This document shows, in pieces, positions 53,083 to 62,141 of a stretch of DNA of 64,000 nt (positions are counted from its first letter, which is position 1; each line of letters starts with the position of its first letter). The stretch spans positions 124,001 through 188,000 of the forward strand of contig JAEUJM010000005.1 of assembly GCA_016794585.1 (NCBI GenBank), in the 5' to 3' direction. Under the pieces are notes generated by a model that was not told the DNA's origin, did not search any database, and was given only the letters and a program-made list of their open reading frames with translations. The translations under genes and the position numbers were made by a program. The DNA is from Acidimicrobiales bacterium (GTDB taxonomy: Bacteria; Actinomycetota; Acidimicrobiia; Acidimicrobiales; DATDAH01).

Positions 53083-55204
53083 GGACGGCCACCTCCTCCG
53101 GGTCGAGACCGAGCGCAGCGTCGACCGCGGCGAGCTCGGCGGCCGTCAGGGGATGCTCGAAGCCGGCGGTCATGATCGGCTCGGGGCCGCGATCCTCTTC
53201 GGGCCGCGAGCGCCCCTCGCGCACCCAGGCGGTGCCCCGCTTGCAGCCGGTCAACAGGTCGGCCACGAGCCCGTCGGGGTTGCGACTGAGGAGGATGCCG
53301 ATGAGGCCGGGGGCGATGAGGGCGAAGTTGGTGATGAGGGGACCGATGAACAGGGCGCTGGCGAGGAGCGTGAAGTTCTCGCCGAGCGTGGAGAAGAACT
53401 GCAGGAGCAGGCCGCCCAGCAGGGCGCCGCTGACGAGGGCGATGCCGCCGACCACCCCCATGAGCAGGATGGGCAGGCTCTGCGCGAACAGGAAGGTCTC
53501 CGAGCTCACCGACCCGCTGACCCCCCCGAACAGCGCCCCGCCGATGCCGGCGATGCCCGCCGAGAACGCGAAGACGCCGACCTTGGTTCGGGTGAGGTCG
53601 AGGCCGAGGGTGGCGCACGCCGCCGGCGAGTCCTTCATGGCCTGGAGACGGCGACCGAACGGGCCCCGCCGCAACCAGATGACCCCGAGCCCCATGAGGG
53701 CGTAGAGGACCGCCAGCAGCACCAGGAAGGACCGGTCGTCCTCGAAGGTCAGGCCCAGGATCTCGGGCCGGGGCACCTCGATCGAGCCGGCGCCGAAGAA
53801 CCACTTCTGGGTGAAGATGAAGTTCTCCATGAACACCGCGAACGCGGCGGTGGCCAACGCTAAGTAGATCCCCGCGAGACGCAGGGCGGGGAGGGCGACG
53901 ATTGCGCCGACCACCGCGGCCAGGCCGGCGGCGGCCAGCAATCCGATGAGGGGGCCGGGCCCGTCGGCCACCTTCACCATGGCGAAGGCACCGAGGCCGG
54001 CGAAGGTCATCGCCGCCAACGAGATCTGGCCGCCGTAGCCCACCAGCGGGACGAGCGACAGGATGATGACCGCCGTGGCGAGCCCCAGGCTGAGGCGGGT
54101 GACGTTGGCCGTGCTCATCACCCGCGACGCGACGAGGGTCACGAACACGAGGGCGCCGGCCGCCACGACGGCGGAGCGCATCGTGGGCACCCGTGCCGAC
54201 TCGCGCACGCGCTGCACGCCGCCGGTGCGCAGGCGCTCGCTGGGCAGGGCGATCAGGATGATGAAGAGCAGGATCACCGGGAGCGCCGGCTGGAGGCCGG
54301 CCAGCTCGAGGCCGCCGATGGTGCGGGTGTTCAGGTCGAGGTAGTTGGAGCTGTAGTTCTCGGTTATGCCGATGATGAGGCCGCCGGCGAAGGTGAGGGG
54401 CAGCGACTTGAGGCGCCCGAACATGGCGGCCGCGTACGCATTGACGATGAGCAGCGTCAGCGGCAGCACGCTCAACTGGAGCAACGGCGAGATGAGGATC
54501 CCGGACAGCGCGGCCAACGACGCACCGATGCCCCAGCTCAACATGGCCGAGCGCCCGGGGTTGCCGCCGTTGAGCTGGCTGAGGGCCCGGTCGTCCACGA
54601 CGGCCCGCATGGCCACGCCCGAGCGCGTGCGGTACAGGAGGAAGCGCAGGCCGACCGCCACGGCGATGGCCACCACCACGATGACCATGCGGTGCCAGGT
54701 GACGTTGAGAGCGCCGACCGTCACCGAGTTGCCGGCGAAGAACTGGTCGACCCGACGCCCGGCCGGCGGCCACACGATGTTGGCGATGCCGATGGCCATG
54801 GCCAGCAGGCCGATGGTGACCACCGTGCTGGTGATCTCGGAGACCCCTTCGAGGCCCCGCATGATCACCCGCTCGACGACGGCGCCGAACAGCGGCGCCA
54901 CCACCAGCAGGATGACCGCCAGCGCGATCGGTGCCGGCCAACCCCAGTCGAAGCGCAGCTGCCAGTAGGCGAAGGCACCGAGCATGCCGAAGGCGCCCTG
55001 GGCGAAGTTGAAGATGCCCGACGTGGTGTAGGTGACCACCAGGCCGCTGGCCGCGATGGCGTAGATGGCCCCGGTGGTGATGCCGAGGATGGTGAAGGTG
55101 AGCCAGTCGCTGAAGCCGCCCTGGAAGGCGATCAGGTACCCGCAGAGGCCGGCGAAGAGCGCCAGGCCGACGCCCCAGCGCCCCCGGTCACCCAGCCGGG
55201 TCAC
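53063..55204 (-). CDS. Fused LivH-LivM permease (system 2)
   Basis: The 713-aa protein joins LivH (about residues 1-330; TSGIFNFAQGAFGMLGAFAYW, DDRALSQLNGGNPGRSAM) to LivM (about 345-640; LVGYGGQISLAAMTFAGLGAFAM, GIYLALATAAFAVFMEN, MKDSPAACATLGLDLTRTK). The C-terminal cytosolic tail (about 650-713) ends with MTAGFEHPLTAAELAAVDAALGLD, resembling the tail of the system 3 permease. GTG at 55204 overlaps the binding-protein stop (GTGA). Confidence 0.9.
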   Translation of the reverse strand: MTRLGDRGRWGVGLALFAGLCGYLIAFQGGFSDWLTFTILGITTGAIYAIAASGLVVTYTTSGIFNFAQGAFGMLGAFAYWQLRFDWGWPAPIALAVILLVVAPLFGAVVERVIMRGLEGVSEITSTVVTIGLLAMAIGIANIVWPPAGRRVDQFFAGNSVTVGALNVTWHRMVIVVVAIAVAVGLRFLLYRTRSGVAMRAVVDDRALSQLNGGNPGRSAMLSWGIGASLAALSGILISPLLQLSVLPLTLLIVNAYAAAMFGRLKSLPLTFAGGLIIGITENYSSNYLDLNTRTIGGLELAGLQPALPVILLFIILIALPSERLRTGGVQRVRESARVPTMRSAVVAAGALVFVTLVASRVMSTANVTRLSLGLATAVIILSLVPLVGYGGQISLAAMTFAGLGAFAMVKVADGPGPLIGLLAAAGLAAVVGAIVALPALRLAGIYLALATAAFAVFMENFIFTQKWFFGAGSIEVPRPEILGLTFEDDRSFLVLLAVLYALMGLGVIWLRRGPFGRRLQAMKDSPAACATLGLDLTRTKVGVFAFSAGIAGIGGALFGGVSGSVSSETFLFAQSLPILLMGVVGGIALVSGALLGGLLLQFFSTLGENFTLLASALFIGPLITNFALIAPGLIGILLSRNPDGLVADLLTGCKRGTAWVREGRSRPEEDRGPEPIMTAGFEHPLTAAELAAVDAALGLDPEEVAVRGAARS

Positions 55205-56592
55205 CCACCCTCCGATGCGCCCTCGCCGTAGTCACCGGTCAGCTCCACCACGTTCTCGGGGTCGCAGGAGAACCCCTCATCGGGGAAGGCCCGCTGGAAG
55301 CCACCGTCGGCGACCTCCATCTGGATGAAGCACTCGGTGATCTTGTTGTCGGCCGGGTTCGCCGGGGCGTGCATGCCGCCGCCGTTCCACTCGGTGATCT
55401 GGTCGAGCTGCTCCATGAGACAGTCGCGGGTGAGATCAGAGCCGCACTCCTTGGCCGCGGTGGCGAAGAGCAGTCCCGCCGAGAAGGCCTGCACGCCGAG
55501 CAGGGCCGGCTTGGCGTCGCCGCCGGCGGTCTGCTCCAGCCAGTCGAGGTACACCGCCAGGGCGGGGTCGACAGGGTCGTCCTCGAACGGCGAGGTGGTG
55601 ATGCGGATGGTGGAGCCGTCGGCGACGGCGCCGGCGGTCTCGGGGTAGGCGTCGTCGTAGAAGTTGGCTTCGAGGTCGATGACTTCGGGCTCGAAGTTCT
55701 GCTCGTCCATGGCGTTCTGGAGGTTGACGAACTCCTCGAAGGTGGACGCCATGGCCACGTACTCGACCCCGGCGTCGCGCATGGCGACCACGATGGGCGT
55801 CCAGTTGAGCTCACCGATCTCTGCCGCCTGCTCGTAGACGAAGTCGAACCCGACTTGCTCGTAGGCCTCGATCTGGCGGGCGGCCTGACCCTCGGTCACG
55901 GGCAGGTTGCTGTAGATCATCGCCGCGTTGGCCGCCGCCTCGGGGTGCTCCTCCGCGATGTGTCGGGCCGCGCCGACGTTGAACTGGTAGGTGGCGTTGG
56001 GCAGCGGCTGGTAGACCCGGTCGGACTCGGCCTTGTCGGGGCTGATGGTGAAGCCGGCCACGTCGACGAGCTCGCAGTCCACCGCGGTCTGGGCGCCCGT
56101 CTCGTCGAGGGCGCCGCCGCCGCCGACCATGGCGAACGAGCTCTCACAGGCCTGCTGGACGACGGCGTTGTAGTCGAACAGGGCGGCGTCGAGGAGGGTG
56201 AGCTCGAGGGGACGGCCGTTGACGCCGCCCAGGCTGTTGCAGTACTCGACGAAGGCGGTCATGGCCTGGTGCACGCCGAGGTTCAGGCCCGGGGCGGCCT
56301 GCGCACCGGGATCGGCGATGGTGGAGATGGCGATGGCATCGTCGGTGACGCCCTGGTCGGTGGCGCCCGACGCGTCGCCCTCGCCGCACGGCGTGGGCAG
56401 GGTGCCGACCATGCCCTCGTCCGAGGGGGATTCCGAGCCGGCGTCGCCGTTGTCGCCGCCCGAGGTGTCCTCGGAGGAGGAAGCGGCCGTGTCCACGCCG
56501 GCGTCGGAGCCACCTTCGACCCTGGTGCCGCACGCGCTGATGAGCAGCAGCGCCGCCAGCGCCACCGCAAGGGTGCCCCGCCGATGCGCCAT
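55201..56592 (-). CDS. Liv-type ABC substrate-binding lipoprotein (system 2)
   Basis: The 463-aa lipoprotein has lipobox LISAC (Cys about 21) and an acidic Ser/Asp linker. A PCGEG motif (about residues 68-72) is followed by a type I binding fold (DDAIAISTIADPG, GGVNGRPLELTLLDAALFDYN, GGGMHAPANP). Compared with the system 1 receptor it belongs with the two receptors at 60620 and 62142, which share CGEG and the GGGLHAP-like end. ATG overlaps the upstream small protein stop by 1 base (TGATG). Confidence 0.9.
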   Translation of the reverse strand: MAHRRGTLAVALAALLLISACGTRVEGGSDAGVDTAASSSEDTSGGDNGDAGSESPSDEGMVGTLPTPCGEGDASGATDQGVTDDAIAISTIADPGAQAAPGLNLGVHQAMTAFVEYCNSLGGVNGRPLELTLLDAALFDYNAVVQQACESSFAMVGGGGALDETGAQTAVDCELVDVAGFTISPDKAESDRVYQPLPNATYQFNVGAARHIAEEHPEAAANAAMIYSNLPVTEGQAARQIEAYEQVGFDFVYEQAAEIGELNWTPIVVAMRDAGVEYVAMASTFEEFVNLQNAMDEQNFEPEVIDLEANFYDDAYPETAGAVADGSTIRITTSPFEDDPVDPALAVYLDWLEQTAGGDAKPALLGVQAFSAGLLFATAAKECGSDLTRDCLMEQLDQITEWNGGGMHAPANPADNKITECFIQMEVADGGFQRAFPDEGFSCDPENVVELTGDYGEGASEGG

Positions 56593-56930
56593 CAGCTGCC
56601 GGACCGGTTCCGCTCTTCGTAGACGAGGCGCAGCAGCCAGTAGCGGAGGTAGCCGGTGAGCGAGTACCGCAGCCAGACCACCATGCCGATCACGGCGAGG
56701 GCGAGACCGAGAACGCCGACCGAGATGTAGGTCAGCGAGTCGCGGCTGTCGGCCGCGCTGCTCGAGAGGAAGACCATCACGAGGGCCAGCACCGCGCCGG
56801 CCACGGCGAGGACGAGGCCCACGGTGGTGAGCTGGCGCTCGCGCTCGATCGAGCCCCCCTTGAGGCGCAGTCCCGCGACCTCGGCTTCGAATTCGTCCAG
56901 TCGGCTGGACCCCGCCTCGTTGTCAGTCAT
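56592..56930 (-). CDS. Small two-helix membrane protein of Liv operon (copy B)
   Basis: The 112-aa protein starts MTDNEAGSSRLDEFEAEVAGLRLKGGS and has two hydrophobic helices (about residues 36-55 and 68-88), then WLRYSLTGYLRYWLLRLVYEERN. It aligns by eye with the protein at 51207 (GSSRxDEF, ER(R/Q)L, a Y-I-S-x-G-x-x-G helix). It is first in the operon, with GAGGGAG ribosome site upstream, and its stop overlaps the start of the binding-protein gene. No recognised family; topology suggests both termini in the cytoplasm. Confidence 0.65.
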   Translation of the reverse strand: MTDNEAGSSRLDEFEAEVAGLRLKGGSIERERQLTTVGLVLAVAGAVLALVMVFLSSSAADSRDSLTYISVGVLGLALAVIGMVVWLRYSLTGYLRYWLLRLVYEERNRSGS

Positions 56931-56961
56931 CGTTGCTCCCTCTCCGAGTTCGCAGATCGTA

Positions 56962-56977
56962 GAGGGCGGCGGCCCTC
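56962..56977 (-). terminator. Hairpin after the fused LivGF gene
   Basis: GAGGGC (56962-56967) pairs with GCCCTC (56972-56977) across 4 bases, 22 bases past the LivGF stop and before the start of the next operon. It separates the two Liv units. Confidence 0.5.
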
Positions 56978-56999
56978 CACGTGTCGGTCATCGATCGCG

Positions 57000-58511
57000 T
57001 CACGTCCCGCCACCGAGGTAGGCGGCCGCCAGCTCGTCGCTGATCTCGGCCGGCGTGCCCGTCCGCTGCACCCGGCCGTGCAGCATGATGGCGGCCACGT
57101 CGGCCACGCCCAGCACCTCGTGGGCGAACTGCTCGACCACGAGGATCGAGGTGCCCTCCTCGGCGATGGCCTGCACCTGCTCGTAGAGCCCGCTCACGAT
57201 GATGGGGGCCAGGCCCATCGAGAGCTCGTCGAGCAGCAGCACCGCCGGGTCGGTGGCGAGGGCGCGGGCCATGGCCAGCATCTGCTGCTCGCCGCCCGAC
57301 ATCGTGCCCGCCACCTGGGTGCGCCGCTCGGCCAGGCGCGGGAAGCGCGAGAACGACCGGTCGAGGATGGCGTCGAAGTCGGTCCCCGTGTAGGTGGCCA
57401 TGCGCAGGTTCTCGGTGACCGTGAGGTTCGGGAAGATGCCCCGGCCCTCGGGCACGAGGCACACACCGGCGCGCGCCAGCGCGTCCGGGTCGGCACCGGT
57501 GATCCGACGGCCGCACAGCGCCACCGAGCCGCCCGTGGGCGCCATCAGGCCGCTGATCACCTTGAGAGTGGTGGACTTCCCGGCGCCGTTGGGGCCCAGC
57601 AGGGCGAACACGGTGCCCGGCGCCATCGCGAAGTCGACGCCGTGGAGGACGTCGATGTCGCCGTAGGCCGCGCGGAGGTCCACGACCTCGAGGATCGGGA
57701 CCACCGCGGCACGCTCGTCGCCGGCGTCGAGGGTGTCCGGATGCACCGGCGGCACCACGGTGAGGCGCTCCTCGGCCTCGGTCTCGCGCTCGGCGCCCAG
57801 GTACGCCTCCTGCACGACGGGGTTCCCCTGGATCGCGGCAGGATCGCCGCTGGCGATGATCTCGCCGAAGTCGAGCACGAAGATCTGCTCGCACACGCCC
57901 ATCACCAGGCTCATGTCGTGCTCGACGAGCAGGACCGCGAGGCCCTCGTCGGCGACCTGGCGCAACACGGTGGCCATCTCGTGGGTCTCGGCCTCGTTGA
58001 GGCCGGACGACGGCTCGTCGAGCAGCAGCACGCGGGGCTGGCTCGCCAGCGCCCTGGCCAGCTCGACCAGGCGGGCCTTGCCGGTGGGCAGGCTGTCCAC
58101 GCGCTGGTCGGCGAGGTCGGTGAGGCCGATGCGCTCGAGCACGTCGGCCACGATGGCCTCGGGGTCGGCGGCCTTGTCCCGCGCCCAGCGCTTGCGGACC
58201 TCGGCCCCGACCAGCACGTTCTCGCGCACGGTGAGCAGGCTGAACAGCTCGAGGCGCTGGAAGGTGCGGGCCATCCCCTTACGGGCCCGCTTGTGCGGGG
58301 CGAGGCGCGACACGTCGCCCCCGTCGATGAACACGTGGCCTCCGGAGGTCTCCTGGAGGCCGGTGAGCGCGTTGAAGATGGTGGTCTTGCCGGCGCCGTT
58401 GGGGCCGATCAGCCCTGTGACCCGGCCCGCCTCCACCTCGAGGTCGACCTTGTTCACCGCCAGGTGCCCGCCGAAGCGGACCGACACCTCTCGGGCTTCG
58501 AGAAGCGCCAT
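57000..58511 (-). CDS. Fused LivG-LivF ATPase (system 3)
   Basis: One uninterrupted 503-aa chain holds two ABC domains. The first (residues 1-240) is LivG-like: Walker A GPNGAGKT at 36-43, SLPTGKARLVELARAL and LLLDEPSSGL. A charged linker follows (about 241-273). The second (274-503) is LivF-like: Walker A GPNGAGKS at 306-313, MSGGEQQMLAMAR and LLLLDELSMGLAP. In systems 1 and 2 these are separate. The ATG at 58511 overlaps the permease stop (TGATG). In-frame GTG codons occur in the linker, so internal initiation of LivF is possible. Confidence 0.88.
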   Translation of the reverse strand: MALLEAREVSVRFGGHLAVNKVDLEVEAGRVTGLIGPNGAGKTTIFNALTGLQETSGGHVFIDGGDVSRLAPHKRARKGMARTFQRLELFSLLTVRENVLVGAEVRKRWARDKAADPEAIVADVLERIGLTDLADQRVDSLPTGKARLVELARALASQPRVLLLDEPSSGLNEAETHEMATVLRQVADEGLAVLLVEHDMSLVMGVCEQIFVLDFGEIIASGDPAAIQGNPVVQEAYLGAERETEAEERLTVVPPVHPDTLDAGDERAAVVPILEVVDLRAAYGDIDVLHGVDFAMAPGTVFALLGPNGAGKSTTLKVISGLMAPTGGSVALCGRRITGADPDALARAGVCLVPEGRGIFPNLTVTENLRMATYTGTDFDAILDRSFSRFPRLAERRTQVAGTMSGGEQQMLAMARALATDPAVLLLDELSMGLAPIIVSGLYEQVQAIAEEGTSILVVEQFAHEVLGVADVAAIMLHGRVQRTGTPAEISDELAAAYLGGGT

Positions 58512-60568
58512 CAGCCCGCCCCCCGCGGACGGGCCAGCTCGGCGTAGCCCTCGACCTCGTCGAGGCCGAGCTCGTGGTCGATGAGGCGCAGGTCGTCCTC
58601 GGTGAAGTCCTCGTCGAAACCGAGCCGGTCGAGGTCGATCGTGGGCTCGGCCCGACCGACGGCCTTGGCCTGGCGCTTGGCCGCGGCCTCCCGGAAGCTC
58701 TTCGCGATCTCGTTGACCGCACCGTTGGGGTTCCGCCCGAGCGAGATGCCGAGCAGGCCCGGGGCCAGGAGGAAGAAGTTGGTGATCCACGTGCTCGCCA
58801 CGACGTCCGGGATGATGAAGAAGAACAGGGCGTAGGACATGCCGCCGAAGAGCGCCCCGCCCACCGCCCCGATGCCGCCCGACACCGCCAGCAACACGAC
58901 TGGCAGGCTCTGGAGGAACTGGAACCGGTCGGGGCTGACCGAGGTGAGCTGTCCCCCGTAGAGGGCGCCGCCGAGGCCGGCGATGCCCGCGGAGAGGGCG
59001 AACACCTGGAGCTTCGTCATGGTGAGGTTCAGGCCCAGCGTGGTGCACGCCGCCGGACTCGTCTTCATGGCCTGGAGGCGACGGCCGAACTCACCGCGGC
59101 GGATCAGCACCACCAGGATGGCGAGGAGTGCGAACACCGCCGACAACAAGATGAGGTAGGCCTGGTCGGACTCGAACGAGACGCCGAGCACCTCGAGGCG
59201 GGGCACGGCCAGAGCGCCGTTGGGCATGACGAGGCCCTGGTTGAACACCATGCGGTCCATGAACACGGCGAACGCGGCCGTGGCCAAGGCGAGGTAGAGC
59301 CCGCTCAGGCGAAGCGCCGGGAGGGCGACGAGGGCGCCCACCGCAGCGGTCACCACGGTGGCCAGGACGAGCCCCCACAGGTTGTTCTCGACCCCGAAGT
59401 TGCCCATGACCACGGCGCCGATGCCGGCGAAGGCCATGGGGGCGAGCGAGATCTGGCCGCCGTAGCCGACGAGCGGGACGAGCGAGAGCATGATGATGGC
59501 GAGGCCCATGCCCTGCGCCACCTGGCCGACGCGCAGGTCGCTGGCCATCTGGCCGAAGGCCCAGGCCACGCCCACCAGCACGAAGCCGCCGATCACCCAC
59601 CGCCGGACGGTGGGCACGGGCAGGTACTCCCGGCTGCGCTGCTGGCCGGCCCCGCGCACCCGGGTGGGCGGCAGCACCAGCAAGACGATGAACAACAAGA
59701 TGATGGGGATGGCCGGGCGGATGCCGGAGAGGCTGATGGGCGTCGAGAACTGGTAGCCGAAGACCGATGCGATCTCGGTGTCGCTGGGCAGGTAGCCCAC
59801 GAAGTACGACTCGACGAGCCCGAGGATGAGCGCCCCGAGGAAGGTCAGAGGCAGGTTGCGCAGCCGCCCGATCATCGCCGCTGCGTAGGCGTTGATGACC
59901 AGCAGCGTGAGGGGGATGTAGGCGAGGTTGCCCTGGCTGCCCGCGAGCAGGATGCCGGCGAGTGCCGCGAGCGAGGTGCCGATGGCCCACGCCATCATCG
60001 AGGCGCGCCCGGGTCGCCCGCCGTTGAGCTGGCTGAGGCCCCGGTCGTCCACGACCGCGCGCATGGCCACACCGGTGCGGGTGCGGTAGAGGAAGGTGCG
60101 CAGCGCGATGGCCACGACGATCGCGGCGATCACGGTGATGAGGTCGTGCCAGGTGACGTTGACGGCGCCGAAGTCGACCTTCTCGGGGTCGAAGAAGCCG
60201 GCGAGCCGCCGGCCGGCCGCGGGGTAGATGATCGGGATCAGCTGGAACACGAAGAACAGCAGCGACACCGAGACCACGATCTTGATGACCTCGGTCGTGC
60301 CTTCGATGCCCCGGAAGATGACCCGTTCGATCAGCGCCCCGAAGGCCGGCGCGATGAACACGAGGACGATGACCAGCGCGATCGGCGCCGGCCACCCCCA
60401 CTCGACGCGCAGCTGCCAGTAGAGGAACGCCGCGGCCATCCCGAAGGCGCCCTGGGCGAAGTTGAAGATCCCCGAGGTCGTGTAGGTGACGACGAGGCCG
60501 CTGGCCGCGACGGCGTAGATCGCGGCGGTGACGATCCCGAGGACGGTGAAGCTGAGGAACTGGCTCAC
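58511..60568 (-). CDS. Fused LivH-LivM permease (system 3)
   Basis: The 685-aa fused permease has the LivH half (about residues 1-320; TSGIFNFAQGAFGMAAAFLYW, DDRGLSQLNGGRPGRAS) and LivM half (about 330-620; LVGYGGQISLAPMAFAGIGAV, GLYLALATAAFAVFMDR, MKTSPAACTTLGLNLTMTK). A cytosolic tail (about 625-685) ends with DFTEDDLRLIDHELGLDEVE. It is close to the system 2 permease, including SPAACTTLGL. GTG start at 60568; 50 bases separate it from the receptor gene. Confidence 0.9.
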   Translation of the reverse strand: MSQFLSFTVLGIVTAAIYAVAASGLVVTYTTSGIFNFAQGAFGMAAAFLYWQLRVEWGWPAPIALVIVLVFIAPAFGALIERVIFRGIEGTTEVIKIVVSVSLLFFVFQLIPIIYPAAGRRLAGFFDPEKVDFGAVNVTWHDLITVIAAIVVAIALRTFLYRTRTGVAMRAVVDDRGLSQLNGGRPGRASMMAWAIGTSLAALAGILLAGSQGNLAYIPLTLLVINAYAAAMIGRLRNLPLTFLGALILGLVESYFVGYLPSDTEIASVFGYQFSTPISLSGIRPAIPIILLFIVLLVLPPTRVRGAGQQRSREYLPVPTVRRWVIGGFVLVGVAWAFGQMASDLRVGQVAQGMGLAIIMLSLVPLVGYGGQISLAPMAFAGIGAVVMGNFGVENNLWGLVLATVVTAAVGALVALPALRLSGLYLALATAAFAVFMDRMVFNQGLVMPNGALAVPRLEVLGVSFESDQAYLILLSAVFALLAILVVLIRRGEFGRRLQAMKTSPAACTTLGLNLTMTKLQVFALSAGIAGLGGALYGGQLTSVSPDRFQFLQSLPVVLLAVSGGIGAVGGALFGGMSYALFFFIIPDVVASTWITNFFLLAPGLLGISLGRNPNGAVNEIAKSFREAAAKRQAKAVGRAEPTIDLDRLGFDEDFTEDDLRLIDHELGLDEVEGYAELARPRGAG

Positions 60569-60619
60569 GCCGGCACCTCAGCTCCACCGATCCCGGAAGA
60601 AGACCCGGGGACCATCAGG

Positions 60620-62020
60620 TCAGCCGGCGCTGGCCGAGTAGTCACCCTCGAGGGCGGCGACGTAGGCGTCGTCGCAGGCGAAGCCCTCACCCTCGGGCGC
60701 GTGGCGCACGAAGGCGCCGCCCTCGACCTGGAGGACGACGGTGCACGGGGGCCCGCTGTTGGTGGACGGGTCGGTCGGGGCGTGGAGGCCTCCGCCGGTC
60801 CACTCGGTGACCGAGCCGGCGGTGTCGAGCACGCAGGTGCGGGTGAGGTTCCCCTCGTCGTCGCAGGTCTTGGCCGCATCGGCGAACAGCAGCCAGCCCG
60901 ACATCGACTGGGCGCCGAGGAGGGCGACCTTGCCGTCGATGGCCTCGACCAGCTCGATGTACTGCGCGGTGGCGGGGTTGGAGTCGGCCTCCTCGAACGG
61001 CACGAAGGCGTTGCGGATGGAGGTGCCCTCGGCGGCGTCGCCGGCGGCGTCCAGGTAGGCCTGGTCGTAGAAGTTGGCGTCCTGGAGAGTGACCTCGGGG
61101 GCGTAGTCGATCTCGCTCATGGCCTGCTGGAGCGCCGCCAGGTTCTCGCCCTCACCGACGAAGTTCAGCCAGGTGACCCCGGCATCCTTGATGGCGTTGG
61201 CGAAGGGGGCCCAGTTGGCCTCACCGAGCACGTTGTAGGTCTGCTCGTAGACGATGGTGGCGTCGTTCTGCTCGTACGCCTCCTTGGTGCGCTCGGCCTG
61301 CACCGTGAGGGTGGCGAGGTCGGCGTACACGATGCCCACGGCGTCGAGGGCGTCGGGGTTCTCCTCGGCGAGGATCTGGAGGGCACCGACCGGGAACTGG
61401 TTCGACGGGTTGGGGACCGGCTGCACCGTCCGGCTCTCCTGCACGACGCCCTCGCCGGACACGCCGGCCTTCTCGGGGGTCACGGAGAACCCGGAGATGT
61501 CGATGAGGCCACAGGCCTTGCCGGTGGTCTCCCACAGGTTGTCCTGCACGGCGCCGCCGCCGACCATGGCGAACTCCTGGTCGCAGGCGGCGTCGAGCTG
61601 GGGCTGGTAGTTGCTGATGGCGGCGTCGTACTGGGTCAGCTCGAGCTGGCGGCCGTTGATGCCGCCCTGCCCGTTGCACCACTCGACGAACGCCTCGCCG
61701 GCGTCGAAGATCTCCTGGTTGAGACCCGGGCGGCCGGTGAAGCCGGGATCGGCGACGGTACCGACGGCGATGGCGTCGTCCGAGATGCCCTGCACCTCGG
61801 CCGGGTCGGACGGGGCGGTCGTCGTGGTGGTCTCACCGCTGCCCTCGCCGCACGGCGACTCCATGTCGCCGAAGGTCTCGCCCCCGCCGTCGGCGGCGGC
61901 GGTGGTGTCCGTGGACCCTCCGGTGTCGTCGGTCCCCGAGGCGTCCTCGCCCCGGCTCGAACAAGCCCCGGCGACGAGCACCAAGGCGGCCAGCACGACG
62001 ACCAGTCGGCGCAGCTTCAT
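60620..62020 (-). CDS. Liv-type ABC substrate-binding lipoprotein (system 3)
   Basis: The 466-aa lipoprotein has lipobox VAGAC (Cys about 20), a Thr/Gly-rich linker, SPCGEG (about residues 51-56) and the binding fold with GISDDAIAVGTVADPGFTGRPG, GGINGRQLELTQYDA and GGGLHAPTDPS. Ribosome site AGGGGG is 6 bases before the ATG at 62020 (frame open to 62185). The middle and C-terminal portions match the orphan receptor at 62142 almost segment by segment. It presumably serves the system 3 permease and ATPase. Confidence 0.9.
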   Translation of the reverse strand: MKLRRLVVVLAALVLVAGACSSRGEDASGTDDTGGSTDTTAAADGGGETFGDMESPCGEGSGETTTTTAPSDPAEVQGISDDAIAVGTVADPGFTGRPGLNQEIFDAGEAFVEWCNGQGGINGRQLELTQYDAAISNYQPQLDAACDQEFAMVGGGAVQDNLWETTGKACGLIDISGFSVTPEKAGVSGEGVVQESRTVQPVPNPSNQFPVGALQILAEENPDALDAVGIVYADLATLTVQAERTKEAYEQNDATIVYEQTYNVLGEANWAPFANAIKDAGVTWLNFVGEGENLAALQQAMSEIDYAPEVTLQDANFYDQAYLDAAGDAAEGTSIRNAFVPFEEADSNPATAQYIELVEAIDGKVALLGAQSMSGWLLFADAAKTCDDEGNLTRTCVLDTAGSVTEWTGGGLHAPTDPSTNSGPPCTVVLQVEGGAFVRHAPEGEGFACDDAYVAALEGDYSASAG

Positions 62021-62123
62021 GAGTTCCCCCTGTATCGGTCTTCCACGATCCCGTGCGGGCCGACAGCGTCCCCCACGGCGGCGCACATCATGGCACAGGT
62101 CTTTCTGACGGGGAGTCAGGTCC

Positions 62124-62140
62124 GCGCGGCCGGCCCGCGC
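62124..62140 (-). terminator. Hairpin just after the orphan receptor gene
   Basis: GCGCGG (62124-62129) pairs with CCGCGC (62135-62140) across 5 bases directly beyond the stop codon at 62142. A second small stem (CTGAC/GTCAG, 62105-62119) follows. The rest of the 62021-62141 gap shows nothing else. Confidence 0.45.
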
Positions 62141-62141
62141 G

